Of a DNA stretch of 64,000 nt, positions 55,851 to 64,000 are shown in pieces; position 1 is the first letter of the stretch; each line of letters starts with the position of its first letter. The notes below the pieces were generated by a model. The model searched no databases, was not told the origin of the DNA, and saw only the letters and a list, made by a program, of their open reading frames with translations. The stretch spans positions 50,227-114,226 of the forward strand of contig NZ_RSCL01000022.1 in assembly GCF_003991905.1 (NCBI RefSeq), given 5' to 3'. The position numbers and the translations under genes are program-made. Source of the DNA: Dulcicalothrix desertica PCC 7102 (GTDB lineage: Bacteria > Cyanobacteriota > Cyanobacteriia > Cyanobacteriales > Nostocaceae).

Positions 55851-58556
55851 TTATTGCCAATTGCCTACTAGTACAAACGGCGCCCAAAAATAGGGATGTT
55901 GATATTTAGGATTTTTAATTAGTGCCATTTGAGCTTTTTGTAATGCTACTGCTTTGGTTAATTCAGGGTTTTTCCAACCTTGATAAAAAGTTTGAACTAA
56001 CTCTGATGTGCTTGTATCATCAATTGACCATAATGACGCTAGGATACTTTTTGCTCCTGCTTGTATGGCAACTCCTGCCAATCCTAATGATTCTCCGACA
56101 GCAGTATTGCAAGCAGTAAGAGTAAGTAAATCAATTCTATTTTGTTTTGTTGTAGTATTGCGAATTATTCTATCTAGTTGGTTAATAGTAAAATTTTCAT
56201 TGTCCCACGTAACTAAAAACGTATCTTTTGGCTCTATACCAAACTTTCCATGAGTAGCAATATGAATTACAGAATATATTTGCCTACTTAATTCTTGTTT
56301 AATATTTTCACGTGTGAATTTTTCGTTTTTAACTTGTGTACTATTTGGAATAGCATCTAATTCTGTTTGTACATTTTCTAACTTTGGAAATGGTTTTTTT
56401 TCAACAGTTAAGCCTAATGCTAATACTTGCAAGTTTTTTCGTTCAAAGTTCTTATCATCTGTTAGCAAGAGAGTGGGTGTGGTTGCTATGGCATATTTTT
56501 CAACTAAAAAATTATTTCCATCATGCAAAGCTGCCATTGGTACACTCTGAAAAATTTCGTCTTGCACAAATACAAGTGTATTTATAGGTGGTGTTAAGCT
56601 TTGCTCAAAGTCGCGGATAATCTCATTATAAAGAAGCTGTGCTGGTTTAAGGTATTTAGTTTCTGCATCTTCTTTTAACCCAGTGCTATATTCAATTACT
56701 TGTTGCTGAATAGTTTCTCTGTCCCTCAAATTAATTTTTGATTCTCCATTAGGTAAAGTTAGAATAATTGCGATTTTATCTTCTAAGATAATCGAACTAA
56801 AAATAGCCGTTTTTTTATCGCTAGTCAAAGATAATATTTTATTTTTAAAACTATTTTGTTTATCCTTTGGGTTTTCATTAGGAATAGTAATTATACAATC
56901 GCTACCAAAATAATTCTGTAATTCTGCTATTTTGAACGAGTCGATTGTCTCTAACGCAGCTAGCAAGTTTTGATTGTTTAATTTATTTTCTTTTTTTCCA
57001 GCTTCTACATTTAAATGTAGTGCTATTAATTCACGATAAATAGGTTCAATTTCATTTTTAAAGTCAAATTGAAAGTTGCGATTTTCACTTAATATGTCTT
57101 GGCGAACTTTTTCTAGAGTGTTTTTAGAATTTTGATAAGCAATAATCGCTTCGTTTATTTTATCTTGCTGTTTTAAAATTCTTGCTGCTTGCCATTCCCA
57201 AAGAAATAAGCTATCTTTTGCTGCTAAGTTTTGTTCTATTACTTCTCTAGCTTGTTGAGTATATGCTAACGCTGCATCATATTTATTATTGCACTCAAAT
57301 AATTTACCCAATTTGCCAAGTGCAAAAGATTCAGCACGACTGTCTTTAATTTTATGGGCAATTTTTGCAGCTTCCTTGAGTAGTGTTTGAGCTTCATTAA
57401 AATTTTCAGGAGAGTTGTTTAATGTTTGCGAACATCTATTAAGATTTAATGGTACACCTTTATTATCTACTGTTGGCTGCAATTTGTCTGCAAAATCAAT
57501 ATATGTATAAACTATTTGGCTATTTTTAGGTAAAGAATGTAATAATTTTCTAGCTTGTGTCAGTGCTTGCTTTGCTTGTTCAGCTTGCTTTGTACGGTAA
57601 TATATAGGAATTTCACTAAGTAAAACTTTGACTTTTGCGGATTTTTCACCTATTTCTTGAGCAATATTATAGCTGTCTTTAAATTTATTTAATGCATTTG
57701 TATCATCTATTGTCGCTTCTTGCCTTTTTTTTTCTGATTCACGTTTATTGTTTTGTAAATTGGGTTTTAAATTAGGAAAATTGTAAGATTCTTGCTTTTC
57801 GAGAAAAAAAGCACGACGATATCTTAATGATGCACGGTTAGAATAAATATTACCTAAGCTATTCAGTATAGAAATTTCATAATTTTTATTATTAATGTTT
57901 TTGTTTTTTTCTTTAATTTTATTAAGACTGTCTTCAAGACGTTGTATTGCCCGACATTTTCCTTCTTCTTCGCAACCTTCAAATAACTGATAAGCATCTC
58001 CTAAACTACCCAATGCAGCGACTTCTCCCTCAATATCTACGTTCTGTTGGGCAATTTTAACAGATGTACCAGTCTGACATTCATTACTCTCATTAGGATT
58101 ACACAAAAGCTCTATCGCCTTTTTGGGTTGCCCGTAACTAGTGTATACCTGCGCTAGTTCGGTGAGTGAGTGCCCAACTTTTGCTGCATCTCCTAATTGA
58201 TTATGCAACTGTACTACATTTTCCCAGTGTTTTATTGCGTTTTCTGTTTGCCCAACTTGTTGGTATGCTCTGGCTAAGTTTTCTATAATGATTGCTTTAT
58301 TTCGAGGGTTACGATTATTTTTTTCTATATCTAAAGCTTTGTTCCAATCTTCAATTGCATCAAGGTATTGGTCTGCTTGATATTTCTCTACACCTTCTTG
58401 TACCCATTGACTTGATGTACTGTTTTGTGCATTTGTAGCTTTACCAATCTGAATTTGAACAGTATTAGATGTGATATTACCTAACCACAAACAAACTACA
58501 AGGCTAATGCAGCAAAGGGATACCAGTAATTGACGCTTGCGAAATAGGTGTTTCAT
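55851..58556 (-). CDS. TPR-CHAT protein (caspase-like domain), secreted or anchored
   Basis: The protein is 901 aa. An N-terminal signal/anchor (LLVSLCCISLVVCLWLG) is followed by tetratricopeptide repeats from about 55 to 480 (for example QYLDAIEDWNKALDIEKNNRNP, AIIENLARAYQQVGQTENAIKHW). The C-terminal CHAT peptidase shows HIATHGKFG (His769) and LTLTACNTAV (Cys816), then GVAIQAGAKSILASLWSIDD and YFWAPFVLVGNW. In cyanobacteria such proteins commonly accompany TPS exoproteins and may process or control them. It is divergent from the exoprotein gene, sharing the 58557-58923 interval. Confidence 0.93.
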   Translation of the reverse strand: MKHLFRKRQLLVSLCCISLVVCLWLGNITSNTVQIQIGKATNAQNSTSSQWVQEGVEKYQADQYLDAIEDWNKALDIEKNNRNPRNKAIIIENLARAYQQVGQTENAIKHWENVVQLHNQLGDAAKVGHSLTELAQVYTSYGQPKKAIELLCNPNESNECQTGTSVKIAQQNVDIEGEVAALGSLGDAYQLFEGCEEEGKCRAIQRLEDSLNKIKEKNKNINNKNYEISILNSLGNIYSNRASLRYRRAFFLEKQESYNFPNLKPNLQNNKRESEKKRQEATIDDTNALNKFKDSYNIAQEIGEKSAKVKVLLSEIPIYYRTKQAEQAKQALTQARKLLHSLPKNSQIVYTYIDFADKLQPTVDNKGVPLNLNRCSQTLNNSPENFNEAQTLLKEAAKIAHKIKDSRAESFALGKLGKLFECNNKYDAALAYTQQAREVIEQNLAAKDSLFLWEWQAARILKQQDKINEAIIAYQNSKNTLEKVRQDILSENRNFQFDFKNEIEPIYRELIALHLNVEAGKKENKLNNQNLLAALETIDSFKIAELQNYFGSDCIITIPNENPKDKQNSFKNKILSLTSDKKTAIFSSIILEDKIAIILTLPNGESKINLRDRETIQQQVIEYSTGLKEDAETKYLKPAQLLYNEIIRDFEQSLTPPINTLVFVQDEIFQSVPMAALHDGNNFLVEKYAIATTPTLLLTDDKNFERKNLQVLALGLTVEKKPFPKLENVQTELDAIPNSTQVKNEKFTRENIKQELSRQIYSVIHIATHGKFGIEPKDTFLVTWDNENFTINQLDRIIRNTTTKQNRIDLLTLTACNTAVGESLGLAGVAIQAGAKSILASLWSIDDTSTSELVQTFYQGWKNPELTKAVALQKAQMALIKNPKYQHPYFWAPFVLVGNWQ

Positions 58557-58923
58557 TGGCTGATTTTAAAGGTTTTTAAACAAAAACAAGACTAAGGGAG
58601 GATTTTAAATTCATATATAGACAAAACCATACCACTATTAGGGTGATATATGAATGTAGTATAGATTACTTTTACACGGAAACATTCTCATGGTATTTTT
58701 AAAGACATATTGATTATCACTCTCGGTTCGTCTTGTTTGGATAGGTATACTCAAAACAGGATAAAACTTTACTTTTAAAGCGAACGAAAATCTTAATAGA
58801 TGCTTCGTTCCTCAGCATGACAGGAGTCAAAGTTTTACCTGTTTCCAGTATATACACAGGCGCCCGGAGCGTAAATCGATTGTTCCGAAACATTGAACTT
58901 ATTAATACCAAGGGAGACTCGAA
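58557..58923. promoter_or_regulatory. Divergent promoter region with an inverted repeat
   Basis: Shared upstream region of the CHAT-TPR and exoprotein genes. An inverted pair (tatactcaaaacaggataaaactt at 58746 and its near complement ending at 58853) encloses the ttcgtt/agcatgac type repeat. A GGCGCC lies at about 58860. Promoters for both genes must lie here, but the boxes were not resolved. Confidence 0.5.
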
Positions 58924-61900
58924 GTGAAAAATGTTGGTTTGGGCAGTATCATTTGGCGTTTGAGTACATCTCTTTTACTTGGATGCATAAGTGCTTTTAC
59001 TACATCTATCAGTCCAAGTTTTGCCCAAAGCAACATTGTACCTGACGAAACTTTGGGAACAGAGTCTTCGAGAGTCATTTTCAACTTTAACGGCGCCACA
59101 AACGATGCGATAATAGGAGGCGCCGAACGTGGACAGAATTTGTTTCACAGTCTCAGAGAGCTTAACATCAGCGAAAGTAGGGGAGCTTATTTTCTGACTC
59201 CCAATGCCAATATCCAAAATATTTTTGCACGGGTAACAGGGAGTAACCCTTCACAAATCTTTGGAACTCTGGGTGTACGTCAAGCTTTGGACTTCACACC
59301 TTCCACAGCAAATCTGTATTTGATGAATCCGAATGGAATTTTGTTCGGACTAAATGCGAGGTTAGATGTAGGTGGTTCGTTTTTAGCAACAACGGCAAAT
59401 GGAATTCAGTTTGGCGAACGCGGAGTATACAATGCGAATGGTGGTCAACCTGCTGATGTGCTGACTATCAATCCTTCAGCTTTCTTATTCAATCAAATAT
59501 CCAAGGGTAATATTACCAATCGTTCAGTTGCATCTGCGGGACAAAATCTAATTGGTGAGGATATCACAGGGTTGCGCGTACCGGATGGTAAGAGTTTGTT
59601 ACTTTTAGGTGGCGATGTCAATATAGAAGGTGGTGGACTGCGCGCTTATAACGGAAGAATAGAGCTTGGGAGTTTAGCGGCGCCTGGTATTGTAGGGTTT
59701 AATGTAGCTAGCGATAGTTTGAGTTTTAACATTCCTGAAGGTGTGGAACGGGGTAATATATCGCTCACTAATGGGGCAGAAATCAATGTTCGTGGTTCTG
59801 GTGGTGGAGATATTGCTTTTACTGCCAAGGATGTAAATGTTAGTGAGGTTAGTATAGTTAGAGCGGGTATTGATAAGAAGTTGGGTAGTCTCACGAGTAA
59901 GTCGGGTGACATACAGATAAACGCGACGGGAACGGTAACTTTAACTGATGTGAATTCTCGTATTAGTAATGTTTTGGATGAGGAAGCTTTAGGTAAAAGC
60001 GGTAATGTAAATATCATTACAGATTCATTGATTGTAAGTAATGATGCAAGTTTGAGTACAAGTACTTTTGGTATAGGAGATGCAGGAAATATATCTATTT
60101 TTGCATCTGATAAAGTACTTGTAAATGATGGCTTTATTGGTAGTAGTGTACAATCGAGGGCAAGAGGAAATGGAGGTAACATAAGCGTTATAGCTAATTT
60201 GCTTTCTATAACTGATGGAAGTCTCTTAGATGTCAGCACTTTTGGAAATGGTAATGCTGGCAATATATTACTCAAAGTGAATGATGCTATCTCTCTGACT
60301 GGTGATTCTAGTTTAGATAGTAATGTAGAAGCTGGCGCCGTAGGAAATGGTGGTAATATCAATCTTGAAGCTGGTAATAATATATCTATATTAGGTGCAA
60401 GCATCTTTAGTAGTGTAGAAGGTGATGCTGTAGAAAATGGTGGTAGTATTAATCTTAAAGCTGGTTCTACTATTTCTTTAGCAGATACAAGCATATTTGG
60501 CAACGTGGAAGCAGGCGCAGTAGGAAATGGGGGTAATATAAATATTGAGGCAGGTTCACTATCAATTACTGATGGTACGCAAATTCAAACATTAGTTCGG
60601 CGCCAAAATGATGGAAAAGCTGCCGGAAAAGGTAATGCTGGAAATGTTAATGTAAACGTCCGTGGAGCAATTAATATTTCCGGCACCAAAGATGGCATAC
60701 CTAGCGGTATTCGTAGTGTATTAGGTCGTGGGGCAGAAGGACGTGGAGGCAATATTACAATCACTTCTAGCTCTTTGTCTTTAGCAGATCAAGCACAACT
60801 TAATTCCGGTACATTTGGTCAAGGAAATGCTGGTAATATTTCTATTCAAGTTAAAGATTTTGTCTCTTTAGATAATAGTAATATATTTAGTGATGCAAAT
60901 GAAGGGTCTGTTGGTAATGGTGGTAATATTAATATTGCATCGGCTTCTCTTTCTTTAACTAATAACTCTCAAATATTGACGGGATTAGTTGGAAAAAGTG
61001 CTGATTTACCTGGTGGTAAAGGAAATGGAGGTGATGTCAATATTAACGTCCGTGATGCTGTTAATATCTCAGGAAATAGAGATACATTTCCTAGCACAAT
61101 TTCTACTAAGTTAGGTGTAGGAGCAGAAGGACGTAGCGGAAATATTACTATTAATGCTGGTTCATTCTCGTTATTGGATACTGCAACAATAGATACAGCT
61201 ACTCAAGGAATAGGAAATGCTGGTAACTTATTGATACAAGCAAAAGATTTAGTCAATTTTGACAATGTTAATATTTCCAGTATAGTTGAAGCTGGTGGAG
61301 TTGGTAATGGTGGCAATATTAAAATTGAAGCTGGTTCTCTTTCTTTAACTAATAGCGCTCTATTATCAACAGGTGTAAGCGCAAAAACAGATTTACCTGC
61401 TGGTCGGGGTAATGGTGGTAATGTAGATATCAACGTTAGGGACAAAATTATTTTTGCGAGACCGCTATCTGGTAGCAACGGTATTATTACCGGAGTAGAA
61501 TCTGGTGTCGAGGGTAATGCTGGTAATGTTACTATTAATACTGGTTCGCTTGAAGTTAGTGATGGTTCAGAGATTCAGTCTATTACAAGTGGAATAGGAA
61601 ATTCAGGAAATATAACTATTAATGCTCGCGATTTTATTAGCTTTGATAGTAGCAAGAATAATAATGGAAATCCTAGTCGTATTGTTAATGCTGTTCAAGC
61701 TGGAGCAAAAGGCAATGCAGGGAGCATTAATATTACCACTGGTTCTTTGAATATGATTAATGGAGCATTAATTGGTGGCTCAACTTTTGGAAATGGGAAT
61801 GCTGGTAATATTTTAATCCAAGCAAATAAGTCTATTTCTTTTACTAGCAGTAATATCTTTGCTAATGTTTGGGCTGGAGCAATAGGTAATGCTGGGAATG

Positions 61901-63771
61901 TAAGTATTCAAGCTGGCTCTTTAATATTTAAAGATGGTGCGAAAATTATAACTTCATTACAGCCAAAGGATGATAATCGTTCAGGAGGAATTGGGAATGC
62001 TGGTAACGTAAATATTAATGTTAATGGGGCGATAGTTTTTGCTGGTATTAAAGATGCAAGTTCTATAGGAATTGATGGTTCTAGTGGTGTTGATAATTTT
62101 GTTGGTTTAGGAGCAACAGGTAATGCAGGAAATATAACAATTAAAGCAGATTCGTTTTCTTTGCTAGATGGCGCCCAAATGAATGCTAGCACTGGTGGAG
62201 AAGGCAATGCTGGAGACATCAGCTTAACTGCGAGAAAATCAGACATAAGTAATAATTCTTCTTTCCTAAATACAACTATTGGACGTGGGAATGCTGGTAG
62301 TATTTTCATCCAACTATCTGAGGATATATCACTTGATAGTAGTAATATTGTAAGTGGTGTAATAGGTGGTGTGGGAGATAGTGGAGATATAGATATTACT
62401 GCTAGAAATGTAACAGCAAAAAATTCCTCTGTAGTTACTGGTGTTTCTAGTGCTAACCAAATTGGAAATATTTCTTTACCTCCAGGTAAAGGTCAAGGTG
62501 GAGATATTCGCATTAATGCTTCAGATTCCATCATTTTTTCTGGTTATAGTGCAAATGGTTTTTCGACTGGAATCGGAAGCTTGACTGAGACAGGTGCATC
62601 AGGAGCAGCAGGAAATATTAGCCTTACTAGTTCAAATATTCGCATTGCTGATGGAGCAATTGTATCTGCAGCTACTTCAAATCAGGATAAAGGTGGTGAT
62701 ATCACTATCAATGCCAATATTTTTGAACTTTTCAACGGCGCCCAAGTTTTTACAACTACTTTTGGCAGTGGAAACGCAGGTAATATTCTCCTCAATGTCA
62801 AAGACCGTATCACCATATCAGGAAGCGACCCAACTTTTAACCAGCGCGTCGCTTTAGTACAAGAAAATTTCAGAAAAACAGGCGCCGGAGATGAGAAAAT
62901 AAATGAAGCTTTGAATAATAACGGCGCCGCTAGTGGATTATTCGCCAATACGGCGCCTGGTTCTATAGGTAATGGTGGTAGCATTATTATTGACCCTCGT
63001 GAATTTACTATCTCTGACGGTGGACGCATCTCAGTTAATAGCGAAGGTGCGGGAACGGCTGGTAGTATTTCTATTAAAGGTGGAAATCTCACTCTCGATA
63101 AAGCTTCAATTACTGCTCGTTCTGCCAGTCGTGATGGTGGTAATATCAAATTTGCTCTTAGTGATAAGTTTGTATTAAGACGTAATAGCGAAATTTCTAC
63201 AACTGCGGGAACAGCAGGCACCGGGGGAGACGGTGGTAACATCGATATTAATGCCAGATTTGTTGTAGCGATTCCCAAAGAAAACAGTAATATCAACGCT
63301 AATGCTTTTGAAGGAAATGGTGGCAGAGTCCAAATTAATACTCAAGGTATATTTGGAATTGGTTTTAGTCCTCAAGAAACAAAATTGAGTGATATCACAG
63401 TCAGTTCTCAATTTGGTGTTTCTGGTACTGCTGATATTGATTCTCCTAATAATAGTTTTATTCCCAATAATCTGACAGAGTTAAATAAAGCTACAATCGA
63501 TACTAATGCGATTATTGCTACTAGTTGTATTGCTAGAGATAAAAAAAGCGGTACATTTTATTTCAAAGGTTCTGGTGGTTTAAGCGCGCGTCCTGGTAAT
63601 GCTCCACTCAGTACCTATTCAACAGGAAGTGTTAGTAATCTACCAGAACAAGAATTATCCACGCAACAACGGCGCCCTTGGAAAAAAGGTGACAGCATAG
63701 TTGAGCCACAAGGAATGTATCAACTACCAAATGGAAAAATTTTCATGGGTAATAAGTGTTCTGAAACTTAA
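58924..63771 (+). CDS. Filamentous haemagglutinin-type TPS exoprotein
   Basis: The protein is 1615 aa from GTG 58924. A signal peptide (LSTSLLLGCISAFTTSISPSFAQ) precedes the TPS (haemagglutination-activity) domain, about 36-200, with NxxR-like features and NLYLMNPNGILFG (NPNGI at 135-139). From about 230 to 1500 it is a right-handed beta-helix made of 40-60-residue units of the form GNGG-INI-AGSLSLTNNSQI---G. The last part has a Cys-containing end domain (TSCIARDKKSGTFYFKGSGG). A TpsB/ShlB partner is not in the window. It is likely secreted to the surface or matrix and may be controlled by the adjacent CHAT-TPR, DUF928 and CHASE2 genes. Confidence 0.93.
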   Translation: MKNVGLGSIIWRLSTSLLLGCISAFTTSISPSFAQSNIVPDETLGTESSRVIFNFNGATNDAIIGGAERGQNLFHSLRELNISESRGAYFLTPNANIQNIFARVTGSNPSQIFGTLGVRQALDFTPSTANLYLMNPNGILFGLNARLDVGGSFLATTANGIQFGERGVYNANGGQPADVLTINPSAFLFNQISKGNITNRSVASAGQNLIGEDITGLRVPDGKSLLLLGGDVNIEGGGLRAYNGRIELGSLAAPGIVGFNVASDSLSFNIPEGVERGNISLTNGAEINVRGSGGGDIAFTAKDVNVSEVSIVRAGIDKKLGSLTSKSGDIQINATGTVTLTDVNSRISNVLDEEALGKSGNVNIITDSLIVSNDASLSTSTFGIGDAGNISIFASDKVLVNDGFIGSSVQSRARGNGGNISVIANLLSITDGSLLDVSTFGNGNAGNILLKVNDAISLTGDSSLDSNVEAGAVGNGGNINLEAGNNISILGASIFSSVEGDAVENGGSINLKAGSTISLADTSIFGNVEAGAVGNGGNINIEAGSLSITDGTQIQTLVRRQNDGKAAGKGNAGNVNVNVRGAINISGTKDGIPSGIRSVLGRGAEGRGGNITITSSSLSLADQAQLNSGTFGQGNAGNISIQVKDFVSLDNSNIFSDANEGSVGNGGNINIASASLSLTNNSQILTGLVGKSADLPGGKGNGGDVNINVRDAVNISGNRDTFPSTISTKLGVGAEGRSGNITINAGSFSLLDTATIDTATQGIGNAGNLLIQAKDLVNFDNVNISSIVEAGGVGNGGNIKIEAGSLSLTNSALLSTGVSAKTDLPAGRGNGGNVDINVRDKIIFARPLSGSNGIITGVESGVEGNAGNVTINTGSLEVSDGSEIQSITSGIGNSGNITINARDFISFDSSKNNNGNPSRIVNAVQAGAKGNAGSINITTGSLNMINGALIGGSTFGNGNAGNILIQANKSISFTSSNIFANVWAGAIGNAGNVSIQAGSLIFKDGAKIITSLQPKDDNRSGGIGNAGNVNINVNGAIVFAGIKDASSIGIDGSSGVDNFVGLGATGNAGNITIKADSFSLLDGAQMNASTGGEGNAGDISLTARKSDISNNSSFLNTTIGRGNAGSIFIQLSEDISLDSSNIVSGVIGGVGDSGDIDITARNVTAKNSSVVTGVSSANQIGNISLPPGKGQGGDIRINASDSIIFSGYSANGFSTGIGSLTETGASGAAGNISLTSSNIRIADGAIVSAATSNQDKGGDITINANIFELFNGAQVFTTTFGSGNAGNILLNVKDRITISGSDPTFNQRVALVQENFRKTGAGDEKINEALNNNGAASGLFANTAPGSIGNGGSIIIDPREFTISDGGRISVNSEGAGTAGSISIKGGNLTLDKASITARSASRDGGNIKFALSDKFVLRRNSEISTTAGTAGTGGDGGNIDINARFVVAIPKENSNINANAFEGNGGRVQINTQGIFGIGFSPQETKLSDITVSSQFGVSGTADIDSPNNSFIPNNLTELNKATIDTNAIIATSCIARDKKSGTFYFKGSGGLSARPGNAPLSTYSTGSVSNLPEQELSTQQRRPWKKGDSIVEPQGMYQLPNGKIFMGNKCSET

Positions 63772-63943
63772 CCCCTAACCCCTTGCTTACGAGGATACAG
63801 AGGCGCGATTCGGGGGTGGCGCCCATTATTTCATGGAAACAGGCGTGTAGAGACGACCGATATGTAAGGATTTGGCGAAATGTTTTAGCAAAATTCGCTC
63901 CGGTTGCTACTCGCGTGCCGTCTTGGACAACAACGCGTTTCGT
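63772..63943. other. Interval after the exoprotein gene
   Basis: Contains a GGCGCC and a gtagagacg half-palindrome (about 63847). No gene or RNA was recognised. Confidence 0.5.
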
Positions 63944-64000
63944 TTAAACTTTTTCTAAGCGAGTGAGCCATTCGGACATCTCACTTGGCTGTTGCCAGTT
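63944..64000 (-). CDS. Possible C-terminus of a gene entering from the right edge
   Basis: The minus-strand frame reads NWQQPSEMSEWLTRLEKV and stops at 63944-63946. It is too short to identify, and could be chance; the amphipathic helix composition and the open frame to the edge make a partial gene possible. Confidence 0.3.
   Translation of the reverse strand, partial: NWQQPSEMSEWLTRLEKV

Noticed and set aside
59646..60503. Long minus-strand open frame inside the exoprotein gene
   Set aside because: It is the complement of the regular beta-helix repeats; similar frames at 61203, 61908 and 62682 have the same Pro/Leu-rich artefact composition.
63930..64000. Possible tRNA-Ser on the minus strand (gagatgtccgaatggctc)
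   Set aside because: The start resembles a tRNA-Ser D-arm, but no anticodon stem, T arm or acceptor pairing follows.
1..64000. HIP1 (GCGATCGC) sites
   Set aside because: None found in reading; the abundant palindrome here is GGCGCC.

Overview
The window looks like a chromosomal piece of a filamentous, probably heterocystous (Nostocales-type) cyanobacterium. Supporting signs are low GC, short tandemly repeated heptamers (24027-24101, 17103-17131), typical cyanobacterial families (DUF928, CHASE2 kinase, CHAT-TPR, filamentous-haemagglutinin-type exoprotein, zinc-ribbon Ser/Thr kinase, many Uma2 nucleases) and a SecA/PheS/SurE/RibF/Dus core with cyanobacterial sequence character. The genus cannot be fixed from this alone. 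The palindrome GGCGCC occurs about 105 times by hand count, where base composition predicts roughly 4. The usual cyanobacterial HIP1 octamer GCGATCGC was not seen.

Layout. 0-2 kb: the end of a type I secretion ABC exporter and its HlyD adaptor. 2-3.1 kb: a small toxin/antitoxin-like pair whose first gene is split by a 134-bp MITE with 10-bp target duplications. 3.2-17.1 kb: housekeeping and accessory genes (Ser/Thr kinase, class V aminotransferase, two Uma2 nucleases, WD40 protein, alpha/beta hydrolase, GNAT, a frameshifted S9 peptidase, LRV-repeat protein, RecQ). 17.1-24 kb: a decayed, repeat-rich stretch with a ricin-B lectin remnant, a nucleoside-phosphorylase-like gene and a second copy of its 3' end, a frameshifted PEP-CTERM-like gene, several dispersed repeats and small secreted proteins. 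24-34.2 kb: a conserved core of pheS, surE, an MBL hydrolase, ribF, a MoxR ATPase, a dihaem cytochrome c, secA and an LMW phosphatase-like gene. 34.4-43.2 kb: a defence/mobile island with an Rpn-type nuclease, a type I restriction system reduced to fragments of hsdM and hsdR, a ~1.3-kb inverted-repeat structure carrying IS4 debris, an orphan IS1595-like zinc-ribbon/HTH gene, and an apparently intact two-gene trypco2-CHAT module. 43.4-51.3 kb: a PhyH-like dioxygenase, HAD hydrolase, tRNA-dihydrouridine synthase, an RTX protein, a GH-A glycosidase, a small beta-barrel protein whose upstream region and leader are duplicated 3 kb away, and a membrane protein. 51.3-63.8 kb: a signalling/surface cluster of truncated kinase-like protein, response regulator, CHASE2 histidine kinase, DUF928 protein, CHAT-TPR protein (opposite strand) and a 1615-residue TPS-secreted exoprotein.

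The most interesting region is 38.2-41.9 kb. A trypco2 protein lies immediately upstream of a CHAT protease carrying a four-Cys ribbon between its catalytic His and Cys. The module sits between remnants of a dead restriction system, in the longest GGCGCC-free stretch of the window. It fits the predicted caspase-like conflict systems of multicellular bacteria, and this two-gene arrangement deserves testing. Gene decay is widespread here: at least six broken genes, several by single-base shifts that read quality should confirm.
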